Of a stretch of 6,928 bases of DNA, positions 6,379 to 6,928 are shown one piece after another. Source of the stretch: Polycyclovorans sp046565985 (GTDB lineage Bacteria > Pseudomonadota > Gammaproteobacteria > Nevskiales > Nevskiaceae); NCBI GenBank assembly GCA_046565985.1, contig JBKHXN010000028.1:1-6928 (forward strand), given 5' to 3'. Position 1 is the first letter of the stretch, and the number at the start of each line of letters is the position of its first letter. Made by a program: the position numbers and the translations under genes. The notes beneath the pieces were generated by a model, which saw nothing but the letters and a program-made list of their open reading frames with translations, was not told the origin of the DNA and ran no database searches.

Positions 6379-6928
6379 ACATCAAACCCTGGATGCTGCC
6401 CGACGGCGTCGAAGAGGCGCTGGCGCCCGTTTCCTGGGAACAGGAAGCCCTGCGCCGCCGCCTGCTCGACCATTACCGCGCCGCCGGCTACGAGCTGATC
6501 CTGCCGCCGCTGATCGAACACCTGGAATCGCTGCTCACCGGCACGGCGCAGGACCTGGAACGCCAGACCTTCAAACTGACCGACCCCGCCTCCGGGCGCC
6601 TGCTCGGCCTGCGCGCCGACATGACGCCGCAGGCCGCGCGCATCGCCGCGCGTCATTACGCCGGCCAGGACATCGTGCGCCTGTGCTATCTGGGTACGGT
6701 GCTGCGTGCCGAGCCCGACAGCCCCGGCGGCGCGCGCTCGCCGCGCCAGGTGGGTTGCGAGATCTTCGGCGAGGCCGGCATGAGCGCCGACCTGGAAGCA
6801 CTCAATCTGATGATCGCCACCCTGCAGCTCGCCGGGGTGCAGGCGCTTCATCTCGACCTGGGCCATGTCGGCGTGTACCGCGCGGTGGTGGCCGGGCTCG
6901 GGCTGGACGCGGCCGATGAGGCGGCGCT
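6375..6928 (+). CDS. hisZ: ATP phosphoribosyltransferase regulatory subunit HisZ (3' truncated by window edge)
   Basis: The frame opens at ATG 6375, overlapping the preceding stop as ATGA, and stays open to the edge: 184 residues of a family about 380-400 long. HisZ is a catalytically inactive relative of histidyl-tRNA synthetase that assembles with short-form HisG and mediates histidine feedback on the first step of histidine synthesis. Visible class II synthetase-like motifs are LPDGVEEAL (8-16), ESLLTGTAQDLERQTFKL (51-68), LRADMTPQ (79-86) and RSPRQVGCEIFGEAG (121-135). The DLERQTFKL and RSPxQVGxEIFG forms fit HisZ rather than HisS. The distal region where HisS carries its histidine-binding signature is outside the window, so a HisS reading is unlikely but not formally excluded. 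The ATGA overlap and absent Shine-Dalgarno imply coupling to the DUF2065 gene. Confidence 0.93.
   Translation, partial: MNIKPWMLPDGVEEALAPVSWEQEALRRRLLDHYRAAGYELILPPLIEHLESLLTGTAQDLERQTFKLTDPASGRLLGLRADMTPQAARIAARHYAGQDIVRLCYLGTVLRAEPDSPGGARSPRQVGCEIFGEAGMSADLEALNLMIATLQLAGVQALHLDLGHVGVYRAVVAGLGLDAADEAA

Noticed and set aside
1..6928. An undescribed biological system, mobile element or CRISPR array
   Set aside because: Every substantial open region is accounted for by a conserved gammaproteobacterial housekeeping cluster in its usual order; no repeats, integrase, transposase or composition break was seen.

Overview
The window is a 6.9 kb piece of chromosome, roughly two-thirds G+C, from a gammaproteobacterium. 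It carries the conserved housekeeping cluster mutL - miaA - hfq - hflX - hflK - hflC - DUF2065 (yjeT-like) gene - hisZ, all on the + strand. The hflC-DUF2065-hisZ order and the endonuclease-type motifs in MutL resemble non-enteric gammaproteobacteria (pseudomonads, Chromatiales/Ectothiorhodospiraceae-like lineages) more than E. coli. I cannot name the genus from sequence alone.

Layout: positions 1-1412 hold the 3' three-quarters of mutL (mismatch repair; its start lies outside the window). miaA (tRNA A37 dimethylallyltransferase) follows after 3 nt, at 1416-2363. A 62-nt gap with a small perfect hairpin leads to hfq (RNA chaperone, 2426-2701). After hfq comes a strong intrinsic terminator (2730-2761), then hflX (ribosome-associated GTPase, best start a GTG at 2782, ending 4095). 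An 87-nt gap with two GC-rich hairpins precedes hflK (4183-5322). hflC (5326-6189) follows after 3 nt, then a 61-aa two-helix membrane protein of the DUF2065 family (GTG start 6193, ending 6378) after another 3 nt. hisZ starts at 6375 inside the DUF2065 stop codon (ATGA overlap) and runs off the right edge.

Functionally the cluster combines genome and translation fidelity (MutL, MiaA), post-transcriptional control (Hfq), rescue of stalled ribosomes (HflX), membrane proteostasis (HflK/HflC, the SPFH cage around the FtsH protease) and histidine biosynthesis (HisZ, the regulatory partner of a short-form HisG). The very short gaps and the ATGA overlap indicate two tightly coupled blocks: mutL-miaA, and hflK-hflC-DUF2065-hisZ. 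The hfq-hflX junction, with its terminator, is the clearest transcriptional boundary.

I found no mobile element, CRISPR array, RNA gene or foreign-looking segment, and no previously undescribed system. The points worth a second look are the hfq-hflX terminator and the start-codon error it can cause, the endonuclease-type MutL, the acidic Hfq tail, and small structures in the leaders. Apart from the edges there is no gene-free stretch longer than 90 bases.
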